A stretch of 64,000 nucleotides of DNA, taken from Bugula neritina (Eukaryota > Bryozoa > Gymnolaemata > Cheilostomatida > Bugulidae). A program made the translations under genes and the position numbers. Location: NCBI GenBank assembly GCA_964035545.1, contig OZ037768.1, forward strand, positions 8,609,241-8,673,240, written 5' to 3'. The notes beneath the pieces are model-generated. The model searched no databases and had not been told where the DNA came from. It saw nothing but the letters and a program-made list of their open reading frames with translations. Positions 12,437 to 25,057 of the stretch are shown here, in pieces (position 1 is the stretch's first letter; each line of letters begins with the position of its first letter).

Positions 12437-15400
12437 CTAGGTCATTTCAAAGTAATCAACTTGATTTTCTTGTTTCACAACAGTTGTACTTTGTAAATCT
12501 GCTTGAGCTTTTAACCTGGAATATGAATTTAGCATAGAGTAAAACAAACTAATTCGTAAGTAGATAACAATAGGGATACTAGCAAAGACATTCAACTTAC
12601 TTGAGGTCTGTGGTGCTAGCATTTACAGGAATAGGCATTGGTGCTCTCCGATGTCGCTGGTTTCGTATATAACTGGTCAATGTCTGTTGAGGCAAACAAG
12701 CCTTCCCTCTAAAATATTCAACCAAATCGGTTTGTAATTATTGAAAGGTGATATGCTAAGCTACGGGCTAAAATTGACCCAGCACTGTTTATGTAATTCT
12801 TCAAAGGTGACACTATATACCATCCATTTAGCCACACTAGTGGTGAAATTTTAATAGCCCAAGTTCTTCGTTTTATTGATAAGTTTTGGTTTGGCACTGA
12901 GTTGATAACAAAAGAATAAAATGTAGCCTTGCCTCCTGGTCACAGCAAAACATTTCACTTTCTCATTGATTTTTAAATTGAGTTGCTAATAATGAAAGTT
13001 TTATTAGTCTGCTAAACTGTTACCCAAAGCTAACAAACCAATATAAAGATTGAAAAATTCAGTTTAGAGTTCCATGTTAATATAAAACATTAATTATAAT
13101 AGGTAAAGGTATTCTGTGACCGAGACTAACAAATAATCAGACTGAATTAACAAAACGCCAGCCTACTTGATTTATGTTACTAGAAACTGAAATCTAATAA
13201 AATTCCATGCAAAAATAGGATTTAGATTTTAAAATATGGATGCAAACTTTAATATAATCACTCCAGAATTAGCTGCTTAAATTTTCACTTTTATTAGCAA
13301 AACTGTCTTTAGAATGCTCAAACTGCTGATATTGAAGCAAGAAGCAGTGGGAAATTTCACCTAGTAAGTGGACAATGCTTGTTCAATCAACTTTGTCAAC
13401 AGCTGGAAGGTTATTTCCATATCAATGTGCTCCTGCTTATGGTAATGTTACTTTTGCAGCATAAAATGAACTTTTATATACGCATTAGAAGACTAACCAG
13501 AAAGCAGGAAGACAGACTAAGACACTATGTTATTACGCCTAGATTAAATGTGAGTGTAAAGGTAACCCTGTAGAAAGTTAAGTCACAATGATAGAAAATA
13601 ACTTTGTAATACTTAGAGTAGCAAGTAAGACCTACTTGTGAGCCATGGCAACTACATTTCGCTGTGGTTCTGCATCGTAGCTCACAGTTGTGCAGCTGTA
13701 AAGCTCTGCCAACTCATGGACAGCTTGTCTTTGGTCTCTTTTCATTGGCTTAAATATGTGACTTCGAGTTCTTTCTTGCTTGCACTAAAGATATTTTAGC
13801 ATAAGGAGTAAAACCAACACATACTTGCACCCATAGCACGTTGGTGTAGTGTCTACAGAAATTTGTTACAACAAATAATCTCCGGAATTTTATTATCATA
13901 AACTCCCACAGCTATAAACAAGGTACTATACTACAGCATGGGCACACATTACATGTTTGTCCACCTAATAGCTTACAAAAATGAAAATAGATTTTGTTTT
14001 TTATTTCAAATCATATTAGTTTCTGAGTATTGTGGTAAAATAAACCTACATTTTTGAAATTAAAAACATTCATTCGCTGAATTGCATATTTTATAACCAA
14101 CCTCCTTTGTTGCTTCAACCAAATCATGCAGAGCTCGTTCAATTTCAGCAATAAACACTGGATCTTTCCTGTAAAAGAGACAAACAGTAATACTACATGA
14201 ATATTTACCATCAACAGTTGGACACTTATATTCACTCTGTGAAGTATCACCGACCATTCACTAGACTTACTTTGCCTGAGTCTTGAGAAACTCCGAGTAC
14301 TGCGTTGTAGACAGTTCGAACAGTAAGTCAGGGTTTACAATATCCAAGGCAGATGCCATTCTTCTATTTCTCTCTAATTGGGCACAATTTTCATTACATT
14401 GCAACCTGCATAAGAAATGATGTAGATCATTGCAACCTGCATAAGAAATGATGTAGATTTAATCTTCAACAATGATTTACTAGAGCAAATAATAAAATAG
14501 AAGCACATATATATATTCGGATTCAGCAACTTGAAATATAATATAGAAACTCACTCTTTCTTTGAAAGTTCAGATAAGTTTATTTCAGAACTTTGCTTCA
14601 TCGCAAGAATTGCCACTGAAACCCTGAAAATATAACAAAAGATATTTTGCATTAGCATCACTTTCGATAAAGTATAAGAGTTTAGCTTTTAATAGGAATA
14701 GAGAAAGTCACGCTGAAAAAAAACTAGTTTGAGGTACCTAGCTGATAGGGTGAATCGTAACAGGGAGGCAGGGGGAGGGAGGGCATTAGCCAAAAAACCA
14801 TAATTGTTTCCGTGTAGCAGAAGTTCACTTGGTTAAACTTCTATAAGTACCTGGGGCTAAGGAAGACCACCTTTAAGGACAACTACTGCTACCACCCTGA
14901 GAGATAGCTCGTCATAAGGAAGACAGGCTGTATAAAACTCAACCACCCACACATCACATTTAATCATAATGTAAAGAATCAACCTGACGATATGAGTGAG
15001 ATGAAGAGCCAAACTCCTGCCTTTTGTCCATCTGTGGACAAGTAGATGACCCGCCAACGCAAAGCTACTGATAAGATTAAACGAAACAGAGCTGTGATGT
15101 ACTTAAGAAACAACATTAATGCGAGGGAGTACAGAAGAATGCATGGCATTCAGACGAGTAGTGGGAGGGGGGGGGTTGACGTCAGCAAATAAAGACTAGC
15201 AGATTAAGTAAGGAATACAAAAAAATCAGTTTAGAAAAGAGAAACATGACGTCAAGGAGAATTAAATAAAGGAAAGAGATAAACAAGAAAGTAGAGACCA
15301 GAATTGACTAGAAGCAAAGGCCAACAATGAAAACCTCATGAGATCTAATTTGAGGAGAGGATCGAGTGAGCATAGCAAAACATTTAAAGATCACACAATC

Positions 15401-18400
15401 ATGGCTTGTGCAAAAAATTTTAACAAAGAAGATGTGTAGGAATGAGAAGAGACAACGCACAGAAGGAAAGGCGCAGCTGCAGAAGAAATTAAGAGGCATT
15501 AGAACACACCTTAACAAAATAGGGGAATGTAAAAACATAGCCAAAGGCATTATGCGATGGCCAAAAGCTAAAACTGGATTCAGTTGTAAAAATATAAAGC
15601 AAGGCAAGGGTGCCGATAATGTAAATTGAGCAGTATACAAAATGGCATTCCAGGAGAGCTGGAGCTTTGCAATGGCTGATGTAAAAATTGCAAATACAAG
15701 CCACTTGACCCACATGGAGTTTGAAGATTCTGGGTCAAGCACCTCATCAGTTTGCACAAGCTTATAGAACATAATCTGAAGAGGAAGTGAAAAAAGGAGT
15801 TGTTTTTGAATGAACGATAAACTGAACATTATTTTTATGATTTGGTAAAGTAAAAAGTATCAACAGGTTAGCTGACAAGTTGTGTGATATTCATTGAAAT
15901 AAGGATGTTATTGGAGAACAGAGAGGCTGTATCTAGAAATCGAGGGGCATCTCAAAGTAAGACTGCCTGACTGAAAAAGAGGAATCCAGCAATTTATTGG
16001 ATAGACTAAAAAGTATAACATGCTATTACACTCCTGGAACTAATGAAACTAACTAGACTGGTTGAGAATGTGGATGCATTGATGAGAAACAGCACAAGGC
16101 CTTGAATTGGAATTAAAAGCTGCTGTAAAGACTGTCAGAATCTTCACAAGACAGAGATATACGAGTAAAGTGTGTCACATTGGTCATGAGAAGAAGGGGA
16201 AAAATGGAATACAAAGGAATTAATACGCCCTATAAACGGGTATTAATGGTAATCTTGATGGAGACTGTTATAAGCACCTTGGAATACTAAAGGCTGCTAA
16301 ACCAAAAATAGAAGACATGAAAAATAACATCGGAAATGAATCTTATAAGCAAAGTTTGAGACAAAAATATATGAAGAAAATATTATAAAGGAGAAATAGA
16401 GTAAAAGGCAAAGAAAATAATGGTGATGAATCATGAACTCCACCTAAAAATGTGGTCAACAGAGAAAAATGGTTGTAATTGAGGAATTACACAGAGATTA
16501 AAGAATGTAGCTTGTAAGATTGTATGAAGGAAACAGGTATAGATGGAGATACAATATTAAGTAGCTCAGTAGAGCTACTAGCTTAATGGTGAGAGACTAC
16601 ACTAGTGTAAGCTGTGACACAACCAATAACAGTAGAATAAAACAGAAAGAAGACTTACTTTTTATCTTTCATAGAGCAAGGAACTTGCTCTTGTCTACTT
16701 CCACATTTACAGGTAAGCTGTACTTTGCTACCACAATTGCTCACTGGACATTCTCTCCCAGCATGGCACGGCACACCACAAGGGTGGCCACATGAAGCTC
16801 GTAGCTTTGGGCATGGCTGTCGGCAAGTTTGCTCTGAACAGTCTTCATCCTGCGTAAACATTCAGCCATTGGGTTACAGCAGACAAATTGAACTGAACAG
16901 TAACTAACCAGTGTTTTACATAAAGTTGTTGCTATCGGCTCAAACTCATAAACTAAGCATCTGTAACGTAGCTCCAATCTGTAAAAAAACTCGTGCAATT
17001 TAATCGGATCAGGGATAAAAATTATTTGGCTATTTTTTGTCCGAAGCTTCTTTTTTTACCTGGATGCTACTCATATAAATTTGTGATTTAGATGTAAACC
17101 ATACAAACAGTTAAACTAGCTTTGAAACAACACAGTTGCTGCGGTACTCAGATTCGTGAAATACTGGTGACTACACAACGTCTAAGTTGACTTACTTTAT
17201 GGCAGGTTTTAGGACACTTGTGATCCCCACACACCAGCATTCTGCCACAGGGCTTGCCACAGGAAATGTCTTTAATGTAACAGGGAATATTATTTCTGTA
17301 CTGGAAATTAAATACAAACAAACTTTAATTAATATTGGCAGTTCAATAACAAAGATTTATAGAATACTTTTTTAAAAGCACATGTCATGACATAGAATTA
17401 ATATTAGTAGCTACACTCAATATGAATATCTTCAAACTGAGATTTTCTTCATATAAATGTAAGGAAAAACATTAGAAAATTATCAAGCTTTTTAATAGCA
17501 TGGTTTCCACCAATGGTTGACCAGTTTCAATACAATATGAATTGATTCAACACAAGTCAAGGCCTACAAATACACACCTCATGTTTCCCCATACACAGTT
17601 TAGTAGTGAGTACAACACAAGGGGGACATTCTCCGTCACTGTGGCAGTTGTGTGCAACTGGATGATCACATGGATGTAGTCTTGTGCATACTTCATGACA
17701 ATCCGGAGCCTTAGCACCACATGGTATGGGAGGGTACCTGACAGCCACCCCGCAATGACATCTCAGTTCATCGAAACCTGCATGTACCAAAAGCTACATC
17801 ATTGCTAAAGTTAGCTGAAGACGAAGAATTCACGTTGTAGCACAAGGAAAGGCGAGTCCATACTTTGTTTCACCAAATTAATCTCTGCCATTATATTTCA
17901 ATACAAACAAATGCCTGTTTCATAGTATACTGGACATACTGGGCTGTTGACAGTTTTAAACACTATATGCTTATAAGATAGGTTGGCATTTTCTCTAAAT
18001 ACTAAATACTACTTTGCCAACTCTACTTTGACTCCCTACATGCAAACTATTGCTGCGTCCATAAAATACTGGTCAACTGACAAGTGTAATAAATGTTGTA
18101 TTAAACTGGTGATGAACCGACACCAGGGTAGTTGGTGAGGTCAATATCACTCTTGTCATTTGTGAAGCATCACACTATAGCCATAACATGGTAAGAGGCA
18201 AAGTCCACTTGCAGAACTTTCAACATTCAAGTTTTTCACAGAGACTGTGACTATCAACATATTATAAGATCTTGTGACATTCATTGAATACACAAAATAT
18301 GTAACTCATTAAACATGTCACTACTCACTACTGAGTACTGAGTATTGAGTACTTAATAGAGGGTACTGAGTACTGTCTACAGAGTAGTGAGGAGTGAATA

Positions 18401-21400
18401 GTGAGATATACCACTGTGGCGAGAACTTACTGACGTTGTAGCACGTAGGACAATTCCCAATATGACAGAGTTCCTCACACTTATGTTTACCACAAGTCAA
18501 TTTCTTGCCACATATCTGCAGACACGGGTGACTCGTCAACTATGAAAACACAAACTTGAGTAAGAAGAAGTCGTCTCATGGCAAAGTTGTATAAAAAGCA
18601 TTAAATATAGGGAAATAGAAATGTAGTGGGTTAACAATATAGTGTCTTTCTTAATGTAACATTAGGCTAACAACTAATTAATAAAGTAAAACATTTATCT
18701 AAAGCTTGATAAGTTACTCTAAAAGCAAGAAAATAAAACTGCTGCAGATCTACTAAAGGTAAAGGAAGCTTTGGTGTTATTTACAGAAACTTTTTAAACA
18801 TGTTCACAATTTTTGTAGCTCAATATAAAAGAACTCTTCAATCTTTTAAACTTAATGTTGAAACTGCGTTTAATCAAGATTTTCACACATACTGCATTAC
18901 CAAGACAAGGCCATATTACAATTACAACTGCAAGAGTTTCATTTTAATTAGCAAGAAATAAAAATTATATGTTTCTTGCGAATCTTTTTGTTATTAAATA
19001 CAGATTTATCAAGTCTCTTTGCCATTATAACAGTAATTCTTGCCAACATTGTAAAACTGCAGTAGAATAAAGTTAAACATCATCACATAAATCATACAGC
19101 ACAGTAATATAACATACTATTATGTATAACAGTTGTGCACTTGAATGCAATAATAACTATTGCGGAGGTATTTAAGTTGTGATGTAACATTCAGAAAAGG
19201 TTACCAGGTGCCATATTAATTGCTTTTGTTTCTATTTCAATTTAATAATATAACAGCTATTTATAATATAAAGGAAGCTCATCACCTAATAAAAGTTAGT
19301 AAGTTAGCAAATTTTGTTATCAATTAATTTCATGGTTAACTGATACAGAACCAATGAAGTACAAAGACTTTACAGCTGCTTGGGTGTATGGAAAGTATAT
19401 GACAATGGATCATTATACAACATATCAATCAGAACAAAGTAGCTCCATTATAGACAGTTCAGCAGGAGAGCAGGGAAGTTACTTCTACTTGAAAGAGCAA
19501 ACAGCTAAGAATTAAGAAAGACACTTACAGTGCAACATTGCTGCCCACACTTGTGTCTTTTACAATCTCTCTTCTTGGAGCATTTCTTTTCACATTTATA
19601 TGGGTTGTCATCTGTAATAACATTAGAAGTCTACTGAGTGCTAAGAGAAGATAACTGCTAACTGAATATTAGAGATTAAATTTAAAGCTATTAATAAATT
19701 TCTTGAATTTAGATATAGAAAATATCTAACAATTAATAAAGAACCTACAGCTAATGCTAGGACAACTATGTTATGCTGCGTCCATAACGTTCTTGAAGTA
19801 CCTCTGATTATTGCATTTATTGTACACAGTTAGTGGATATAAAGCGGCACACCTGTAAATAGCATTGCCTCACTGCACTTCATCTCCACAGTCTTGTTGC
19901 CACATTTACACCTGACTTGGCTAGTCAGACCACACATACACTCTCCGGTGTGACACCTCAGCTCACACACATGATACCTCATCCCCTCTGGTCCAGAGTC
20001 GTTGACTACAACATGTGTGTATGAATGTATGAGAGTATAGTTTGCAGGAACAAAGGCATCTATGGATGTGTTTTTCCAACATGTATACAAATATACCAAC
20101 AAATGTGTTACCAGGGAGCCAATCATAAGCTTAGGAACAAAGACATAGTTTCTAGGAAATTTAAACTTGAAAATAGAGTCACAGCTTATCGTTGGTTGCA
20201 ATTATAATACAACAAGCCGTAAGCAAACAGATAAATTGGGAAAAAAGTTTATTTTTAGATATCTAAAACTGTAGATCATATGATTTTACTTCTAGAGGTA
20301 TACAATTTATAAAACTCTTGGGTTTCAAATTAAATTTGCAATAACATGCAGTTATTATTTAAAGCAAACTTTTCGTTGTTACTATTACAGTTGACAACAC
20401 TAATTTCTACTAAGTATAAAGAGATTATACTACTCAACTACTACAATATTCTGTGAACATGGCAATATTACTATGACATACAATAACTACGCATATGTTG
20501 AAACTTGCCAACATCTGTTTTACATGAGTATGCGTGCCTTACTGTAACTGTTAATGGTGATTGAAGGAATACAACTATCAGGCTTGTATGACAATATTGT
20601 TTCTGATAAATTAATTGGCTATTAACACCGAGTTTGAATTCTGCTATACCTATATTAAATATCAAATAACTACCTATATTAAATATCAAATAACTACCTA
20701 TATTAAATATCAAATAACTACCTATATTAAATAAAAAATTAATACCAATATTAAATAATCAAGTAATAACTATATTAAATATTAAATGAACATCTATATT
20801 GAATAGCCAGGTTAAAATATAGTAATAGTAACTCACTTCTGGTGCCACATTTTAGGACTTTCCCACATTTTTCTTGACAGCACGGTATCTCGTCTAAACA
20901 GCTAGTTCTTGCTGCTGCCCCTTTCAAGTCTGCCAACTCGGTCTTGCCACAGTTACATGTGGAGACAACTTCTGGAGATGTGCTGCATGGTACGCAACTA
21001 CCACCATGACAAGGCTGGGTACACGTGTGGTTACCACATGCCAAGGGCTTACCACAAACTCTGAGACAAGAATATTTATCAGTTTGTGCTTCTTCTGATC
21101 CACATGTAACCTCTCTTTTCTCTTCCCCACAATAGCACTCTACAACATACTTCCAATCAGCAAATCTACCTAACAATCTCATCAGTTATATAGTTTGATA
21201 TATAAATTTACATATAAACATAGCATAGTAATTAGTGATTAATGATTGTAGCATTCAATCCTTATAACTTTTAAGAAAAAGCAGCCTATTACTTCAGGTT
21301 TAACAAATAAACAAAGGTGACAATAAAACTAGTATAAAAAACTAGTCCAGGAGACTACAATTATTATTCCTACTTAACTTTCCTTGCTTTATTACAAAAG

Positions 21401-24400
21401 TTTTCATTTAATTTTCTATATATAGAAAATGATAATGAATAGAAGGCATAAAACAAAATAGAGTCTATAATTTGATCAGGATGTGATATCAGTAGGCCTG
21501 ATCCCACTAAAACCAGTTTTATCCAGCAACTCAACTAAAGTACAGTAGCCATTATTGGAAAACAAGCCCACAAGAAGGCGACAGGTACTCACACTTATGG
21601 AATTGAAAAGTCCTATAATTTCTATATTTGGAAATTATTTCAAAGGGGATTACCCTAGTGTCAAGCATGGGGAATACCCTAAAAGAACTTGGTACGACAA
21701 AGATTAGTGGAATTAGCTTACAACAAAACAGCCAGAACAAGTTAAATGTACCCTTCTATGAGTGCACACACAAACCTTGTAGAATGAGCAGGTTACACGG
21801 CTCACAAGCCCCCTCGTGGCACACTGTTACACAAGAATGGATGCCACAGTTCAGTTTCCGTTGGCATTTCTGACTGCAACGCACAGCCATTTGCTGGCTG
21901 CATCTCACTTTCTGATATGACTTTCGGCAGCTGCAGTGTTTGGACGTGTAGGCATTACACGGTGGACAAGGGCCGGGGTGACATAATCTACAATAAATAT
22001 TCGAGTCTATAATAAGGAGAAATGCGCTACAAGGGAACCAGTCGAGTAATGTAATTGAAAACATAGTTACAATTTGCTACAGCCAGGGTTGGAGTAAATG
22101 TAATTTGTAGTTTTAATTAATTACATTTTTCAAGTAATTAAATGTAATTTGTAATTGATATATAAAAATGTAATTCTAATTAATTACATATCTAATGTAA
22201 TTGATTTTTACAATTACTTTCTAAATACATCTCAATTACTTCAAATTTTTAAATCTTAAAAATTTCATACTTTCCTACCATGCCTACTGTTTAATAACAA
22301 GTTCAGATTAATTCAATGTAATGTAGTGTCACTGTCAGAGAACAAAGCACGTTCACCACTGTCAAAACTGCCCCTGGTAGTTGGATCCTAGAAGTGAGAT
22401 TGTATAACTTATACATTTTATCTCTTGCGATTCCAAATGGGGGGGGGGGAGTTTTTACAATAGCTGGTTACGCCCTGTAGATATTAAATTGGAATTCTGA
22501 ATATTGTTTATTTCACTAATTGCCTTTAGAATAACCAGATATTTGTTTTACTTGTCTTTAAATTTCATCACTCCAATAAACATGCAAGTTATTTTAACTC
22601 ACTCTGTACAGGGATGAGGGCAGTTATCTGCCCGCTTTTTACTACAGACTTCCCCACAACTGTGGGGCGTGTCATAAGTGTTCCACATAGGATCTCGCAC
22701 TTTTCCACAGAAACACTTGTACTGATTTGGAACTTTATTATACTCTTCTTGGCAAGTAGGGCATCTCCATGTCTTACCATCTAGCAGAGAGGTTATCAAT
22801 AACATAAATAATGCAAATAAAAATAAAAGAACATGGTACAGTACAGAATACTATCATGTACAAAATATAAATGAATACACTAAGAAAACATCCCAGAAGT
22901 GTAGACATACAGCTACCTTACCAGATGTTTGCGCAATGAGAGTGTTGGCCCATTTCTTGATGCAGTAGAAGTGAAACATATGATGACAAGTGATACAGGC
23001 CCACAGAGCTGCTTGCTGCTGTATAGATGAACAGCATATAGTGCACTCGTATGTTGCGTTGGTCAGCGTTTCAATCATAGACTCTACAGTATAATTGATA
23101 AGTCCAAACACATACATACGTCACATAGTATACTATGATAAGTAAAACACTAATTGATCTATATAATATTGCATATACATATGTTGCTTTTCCATTAATT
23201 TTATTTTCAATGGCTTGCTATAGATGTAAATATATATGGAAATTGATGCAACAAGACTCACCCCTCTGATTTTCTACAGTGACCGCATTTGTCGGTTTCC
23301 TTTCCTTAAAATCGTGCAAATAAGCATACTGGCTTTTCTTGTTCAACTGTTTTCTTTCAGTTGAACCTGAAGAGTCAACTCTGTCAAGTTTAGTCTCCCC
23401 GACTTCGATATTTTTCGATTGTTTATTATTTTGTTTCAATCGTTGCTTATTCTCTGCTTGCTGCTGCTTTAGATAATATCTGTTGCTCTCTTGATAATCA
23501 GACGAGTCGGTTCTATGACGTTCATCTTTTGGATTCTTAAACTTGGACGAAATAGCACCAGCAGCTGCACCCACTGGTGAGCTGTCGGTAGAAAGTTGTT
23601 TTGTATTGCCATGTGCTTTTAGTGGAAGATTTCTTTGACTTTCAGCTTTGCTCGTATTATTTGTTGAATTTTCTTCTGTCACATCAGCAGCTGAGTCTGC
23701 TGCAGATTTTACTTGATATCTCCGAGGTGGTCTCTTTTTTACTTTACCAAGTTTAGCCATGTTAGTAGGTAATTGGACGGGCTTGGGTTTGAAGGATGGC
23801 ACAAATGGTTTAGCTTCAGCATTGAGAGAAGATTTGGGTTCCTCGCCACTTACCAGATCCCCAGAGTGCTGGAGGGTAACTTGAGAAGATTCACCAAATT
23901 TTTTCGAATGATTCTAAACAAAATATATATATTACATATAATAGGTTTAAACATGACAACATTTTATACCAGCAATATCGAATTTACCTGTAAGTAAAAC
24001 TGTACTTACTATATACCATATAATTGAGGTAAAATATGCAGTGTGATTTCTCATTATTTATAAAAACTGCATACAAACGCAGACCAACTTCATAAAATAA
24101 TAGAAATAAACCAAACATTTGCATTTTGGTTCGGGTGGTATATTATTTAATACGACTAACAAGATGTACATTACTACTTAACATACTGCTACATCATGAG
24201 CTGTTGAAGGTCTTTCTGGTGGAGGCTTCTTTGACCTCCAATTACCTTCAGAGGCTTGACTTTGAGGTCTTCGGTGGTAATGCTGCTTATAACCAGAGTA
24301 ATGAGGTTTAACTTTTTGATGATGTGCTGTTTGTAAAGCATTGCCAGTTGCAACATCCTCCTACAATATGAGGTTTATTAAAATAACTGGGAGGAACCTA

Positions 24401-25057
24401 CAGAGATCTCACTTGCATGTTTCACCACTCAAGTATCTTTAGTAGATCTCAACTTTTTATGAATATAAAAAAGTGTTAAGTTGCAGAAGATCCATAAAAA
24501 TATATTACAGGAAGACTTAGCAAATATTATCTGGCTCTCAACCTTATTTTTAAAATGTAGTAGTTCGAATACAGTTCAAAATAATTTCAAACCAGTTCTT
24601 AAAACACCTACCATGAAGCATTTACTTCATGTAAAATGTTTTATATAAACAAAAAATATAATGTGCAAAAAGATATGCATACCACAACACATTCTGAAAT
24701 AAAACATATACTTTTACAAATGCACAAATTATCCATCTTTACCTGATAAAAGTTACTATTGTTTATTCATATATTGTTATAGGAAATAGAAGAAGGAACT
24801 TGGCTTATGATGAATCTATTACAGTTGGCAGATAAACAACAAGATGAAGAACATTCATTGAGGCTTATTACACTCTAGTAGCTCATGGCCAGACATATTG
24901 AATTGAATGTAAAACTTACATCTCTATCATCTGTATGAGCGACAACCATCTTTTGTGCATGATAATTAGATTTACTGCCACCATTTACGCCAAATCTACC
25001 TTTAGGACGCCTTCGGCTACTTGGATTAGAGTTTGGTAATTGTGCAACATCCTCCAT
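12437..25057 (-). CDS. NFX1: NF-X1-type zinc finger protein (RING, NFX1 fingers, R3H)
   Basis: Homologue of human NFX1 and Drosophila shuttle craft, nuclear/cytoplasmic regulators of transcription and mRNA. Minus-strand exons: 25057-24920, 24360-24187, 23913-23262, 23083-22922, 22780-22603, 21987-21776, 21139-20837, 20005-19853, 19611-19529, 18539-18431, 17777-17578, 17300-17196, 16849-16659, 14623-14555, 14405-14271, 14168-14102, 13784-13636, 12708-12601, 12515-12437. All phases agree; 1088 residues (human about 1120). Domains: PAM2-like motif at 132-143 ([12 protein letters not shown]); RING, C335 to C385, with the ligand pattern split over two exons; about eight NF-X1 Cys/His fingers at 425-890; R3H at about 978-1045 with R996-QAV-H1000; C-terminus ends VDYFEMT, like human DYFDVQD. 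The RING suggests E3 ligase activity by family analogy. The donor at 14101 is weak (GTTGGT). The ATG is chosen because it opens the first exon just after a likely 5' UTR acceptor. Confidence 0.96.
14396..14459 (-). repeat. Tandem 31-bp duplication containing the splice acceptor of an NFX1 exon
   Basis: A 31-bp unit (containing CAACCTGCATAAGAAATGAT on the plus strand) occurs twice head to tail. Read on the minus strand, each copy ends in the same TTATGCAG acceptor followed by the first bases of the exon. Use of the upstream copy would add 31 bases and bring in a TGA after two codons, so the downstream acceptor at 14405 must be the productive one. Confidence 0.9.
14763..14783 (+). other. G-quadruplex-type motif in NFX1 intron
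   Basis: G-runs of 3, 5, 3 and 3 separated by loops of five, one and one bases, on the plus strand, which is the template strand for NFX1. It lies at the left flank of the decayed LINE in this intron. Fits the G3+N1-7 pattern. Confidence 0.5.
15360..16560 (+). mobile_element. Heavily decayed non-LTR retrotransposon (R4/Dong-like reverse transcriptase remnant)
   Basis: This purine-rich stretch lies in an NFX1 intron, antisense to the gene. No long frame survives, but short blocks in order resemble a LINE reverse transcriptase known from many animals: GV[21 protein letters not shown] near 15715-15780 (family pattern GVQGYWIKHFTNLHxRIAxxLN), YWID near 15995 (motif A, family WIDYRKAYD), VKTVRIF near 16122-16142, and [12 protein letters not shown] near 16259-16295 (family GYKYLGILEAD). 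Stops and frameshifts interrupt every block and the YxDD motif region is deleted. Clade assignment is from remembered motif resemblance and is tentative; element ends are not defined, and the G-rich stretch from about 14700 may belong to it. Confidence 0.5.
18309..18412. repeat. TACTGAGT-rich imperfect repeat in NFX1 intron
   Basis: Repeated words such as ACTGAGTACTGAGTATTGAG and GTACTGAGTACT, with partial self-complementarity, lie just 3' (minus sense) of the exon ending at 18431. It is one of several islands in this window built from permutations of the same short words. Confidence 0.6.
20648..20815. repeat. 24-bp tandem repeat in NFX1 intron
   Basis: Three nearly identical copies of a 24-bp AT-rich unit (ACCTATATTAAATATCAAAT plus AACT) from 20648, followed by three or more degenerate copies up to about 20815. 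It ends about 20 bases from the exon boundary at 20837, close to the donor of that exon. Confidence 0.85.
22090..22260. repeat. Low-complexity TAATTA/ATGTAATT patch
   Basis: A stretch of permuted AATTAC, TAATTACAT and ATGTAATT words in an NFX1 intron; both strands read alike. No coding potential. Confidence 0.5.
23797..23832 (-). other. PAM2-like motif in NFX1
   Basis: Encodes [12 protein letters not shown], matching the PAM2 pattern L-N-x-x-A-x-x-F-x-P. In established cases this motif binds the MLLE domain of cytoplasmic poly(A)-binding protein, and human NFX1-123 is reported to bind PABPC through an N-terminal PAM2. It lies well before the RING in a low-complexity N-terminal region, the usual setting. 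Confidence 0.8.

Noticed and set aside
15308-15829. 173-codon minus-strand frame rich in hydrophobic residues
   Set aside because: It is the complement of a purine-rich decayed LINE segment. No start context, domain or splice support; purine-rich DNA read backwards gives Phe/Leu/Ser-rich frames.
20648-20815. CRISPR-like regularly repeated 24-bp units
   Set aside because: Units are directly adjacent with no spacers, AT-rich, and inside an intron of an animal gene.
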